From positions 1 through 64,000 of the forward strand of contig DDQG01000001.1 of the NCBI GenBank assembly GCA_002342585.1: a stretch of 64,000 nt of DNA. The letters run 5' to 3'. This DNA is from Prevotellaceae bacterium UBA2448. Its GTDB lineage: Bacteria; Bacteroidota; Bacteroidia; Bacteroidales; Bacteroidaceae. The translations under genes were made by a program, and so were the position numbers. A model generated the notes under the pieces. The model was not told where the DNA came from, did not search any database, and saw only the letters and a program-made list of their open reading frames with translations. Shown piece after piece: positions 62,596 to 64,000 of the stretch (its first letter is position 1; the number at the start of each line of letters is the position of its first letter).

Positions 62596-63744
62596 TTTTG
62601 TACTCTCGCTATGTTGAAATTCTTTAGGACTTACTCCTGCGAACGATTTGAAATTCCTGTAGAACGAGGCTGTACTTGTGAAGCCTGATTTCTCTGCTAT
62701 CTCGTTTAGTGATAGATTCGATTGTTTGATTAGCAATGTCTTTGCGTACTCTATTCTAAGTTTGTTTATATAATCATTGAATGAGATACCCATTTCCTTG
62801 TTTATGGCATTGTAAACATAGTTGCGGTTCGACTGTACATAACGAACTACGTCCTGAAGTTTCAGATTTGGTTGCAGATATATTTTCTCTTCCTCCATCA
62901 ACTTCTCTATGCGTATTCTAAGTTCTGATGGCTGGGTATTTTCTTCGATGAAATCATCAATTTGCTTGTTGTCGTTTGCTATGTCTTCAATCGAGAAGTT
63001 GTACGTTATACAAACATAGCCGATAGAAAATAATAGGACAGAAAAAATGATTGATGGAATAGAAATGAGTAGTAGAGAGTCTGCAAAACGGTATCGTCCT
63101 ATTATATTTACTACGAACGAAGCCAGAGAGGTAATTACAAATAATACTAGCAGATAATGCATTGATGCTGGTACTATTTTGTTTTCTATGTCTGAATAGG
63201 TGTTTTTTACGTATTTGTTGAATTTGTTTATCTTCTCGTATCCTAAATATAAGGCTGGGATTATCTGTATAGCGAACATGACCTTGCAAGCACTATGTAT
63301 GCGTGCTTGTGCTTTTGCAAGAGTACTTAGATTCTCATATTGGTTGTGGTACAAATAGTGATCGATAAAAAGTTTAATGTCGCTCTCCGACATTATTATA
63401 TATACTATTCCTACCGCTATGCAGCCAAGTATTGTAGGCAGTAGGATGACCAGTTGATGAACTAAAGATGTCTCTTTTTGGGTCAGTTTGCAAATGTAAA
63501 GATACCAAAGTGGATAAACAGCCAGATTGCATGTAGCATATAACCAGTCGGTAAAAGGAATTAGATCCGTATTGTGACTGAAGAAAACTCCATGACCAAA
63601 GTATAGAATTGTAGCAGCAGTGAAGAATACGAATAAAGCCTTACGATATTTTGATTGCCTGTTTTTCAATGCCTCAATGCCTGTTAAAATTGCATAAAAC
63701 AGGCATACAAAGAAAGGTGTTGAGATAGCATATAAAGTATCCAT
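62593..63744 (-). CDS. Membrane-anchored AraC family regulator
   Basis: A 383-residue protein with about six or seven membrane segments in residues 1-240 and an AraC-type DNA-binding domain at about 285-380 (KLQDVVRYVQSNRNYVYNAI and LNEIAEKSGFTSTASFYRNF). Such membrane-linked AraC proteins sense envelope or extracellular signals. The minus-strand box TACTTTTG at 63814-63821 is its probable promoter. Targets unknown. Confidence 0.88.
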   Translation of the reverse strand: MDTLYAISTPFFVCLFYAILTGIEALKNRQSKYRKALFVFFTAATILYFGHGVFFSHNTDLIPFTDWLYATCNLAVYPLWYLYICKLTQKETSLVHQLVILLPTILGCIAVGIVYIIMSESDIKLFIDHYLYHNQYENLSTLAKAQARIHSACKVMFAIQIIPALYLGYEKINKFNKYVKNTYSDIENKIVPASMHYLLVLFVITSLASFVVNIIGRYRFADSLLLISIPSIIFSVLLFSIGYVCITYNFSIEDIANDNKQIDDFIEENTQPSELRIRIEKLMEEEKIYLQPNLKLQDVVRYVQSNRNYVYNAINKEMGISFNDYINKLRIEYAKTLLIKQSNLSLNEIAEKSGFTSTASFYRNFKSFAGVSPKEFQHSESTK

Positions 63745-63813
63745 TGCGTTGTTTGTTCTCGATGGAATCGTATTATATTCCTTGTGATTATATATTTTTT
63801 ATCAGCCTTTCTG

Positions 63814-63821
63814 CAAAAGTA
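63814..63821 (-). promoter_or_regulatory. Promoter box of the AraC gene
   Basis: TACTTTTG on the minus strand fits TAnnTTTG, 70 bases before the start. Confidence 0.5.
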
Positions 63822-63990
63822 TGAATTTTTTGTAAATGTATTTAACTAAATTCTTAAAAGTCTTTGTTCTTGCCGGGTTTAAGTGTAAGTTTCTGCAAAT
63901 ATAATAATTTTTTACATTTTTGATAATGCTTTTCTGCAAATCTGACGACCTTTTCTGTGATTTTAAATCATTTGTGTCATTCTCATGAGC

Positions 63991-63998
63991 TACTTTTG
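63991..63998 (+). promoter_or_regulatory. Promoter box at the window end
   Basis: TACTTTTG on the plus strand points out of the window, towards a gene not shown. The 63745-64000 interval is otherwise AT-rich and empty. Confidence 0.4.
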
Positions 63999-64000
63999 CG

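Noticed and set aside
1..64000. tRNA or rRNA genes
   Set aside because: No acceptor/T-loop pattern or rRNA conserved stretch was noticed in the gaps; the only structural RNA recognised is rnpB. A tRNAscan run would settle it.

Overview
The window looks like a chromosomal segment of a Bacteroidota species, most likely a Prevotella-like member of the Bacteroidales. The reasons are: repeated TAnnTTTG promoter boxes ahead of genes and few Shine-Dalgarno sites; secreted proteins ending in short C-terminal regions like type IX secretion sorting domains; DUF3078, DUF6055-like and BspA-like proteins; a tiny COX24/bS22-type basic protein; a HisG-HisD-HisC-HisB(bifunctional) order; and a class A RNase P RNA. 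No database search was possible, so the genus is inference.

Layout. Positions 1-10605 are an accessory island: a structured 5' leader, then one six-gene operon made of a PLD-like/SNF2 helicase, a DUF4391 protein, an AT-rich DUF4238 protein, a type III Mod methyltransferase, a type III Res nuclease and a small coiled-coil protein. Positions 10606-11120 hold repeats and the C-terminal scrap of a lost secreted protein. Positions 11134-18757 (minus) encode two large secreted proteins. Positions 19204-28802 are mostly housekeeping: SPOR lipoprotein, YtxH/holin-like trio, recR, a membrane protein, a glycosyltransferase, hisGDCB, cdd and a peptidoglycan hydrolase. Positions 28880-34216 carry RNase E/G, a 29-residue basic protein, a DUF3078 outer-membrane protein, asnA, queD and queE. 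Positions 34220-39309 (minus) are pgpA and a MacAB-TolC-like efflux operon. RNase P RNA follows, then a NhaC antiporter coupled to a secreted HExxH protein. A 525-base gap with a tandem repeat and an inverted-repeat element precedes a secreted repeat protein.

Positions 47110-56285 (minus) form two adjacent transcription groups for arylpyruvate metabolism: indolepyruvate oxidoreductase (IorA/IorB) with one phenylacetate-CoA ligase, and an aminotransferase with an SDR, an rRNA/tRNA methyltransferase, a second phenylacetate-CoA ligase, an ACT-domain protein and a PaaI thioesterase. Together they could convert aromatic amino acids to arylacetates and their CoA esters. Positions 56511-61793 are the branched-chain amino acid operon ilvD-ilvB-ilvN-ilvC, followed by an aquaporin and a membrane-bound AraC regulator.

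The strongest candidate for an under-described system is the 571-10605 operon: a complete type III restriction-modification pair fused into one transcription unit with a second helicase, DUF4391, DUF4238 and a small acidic protein, behind a leader RNA that can fold in two mutually exclusive ways.
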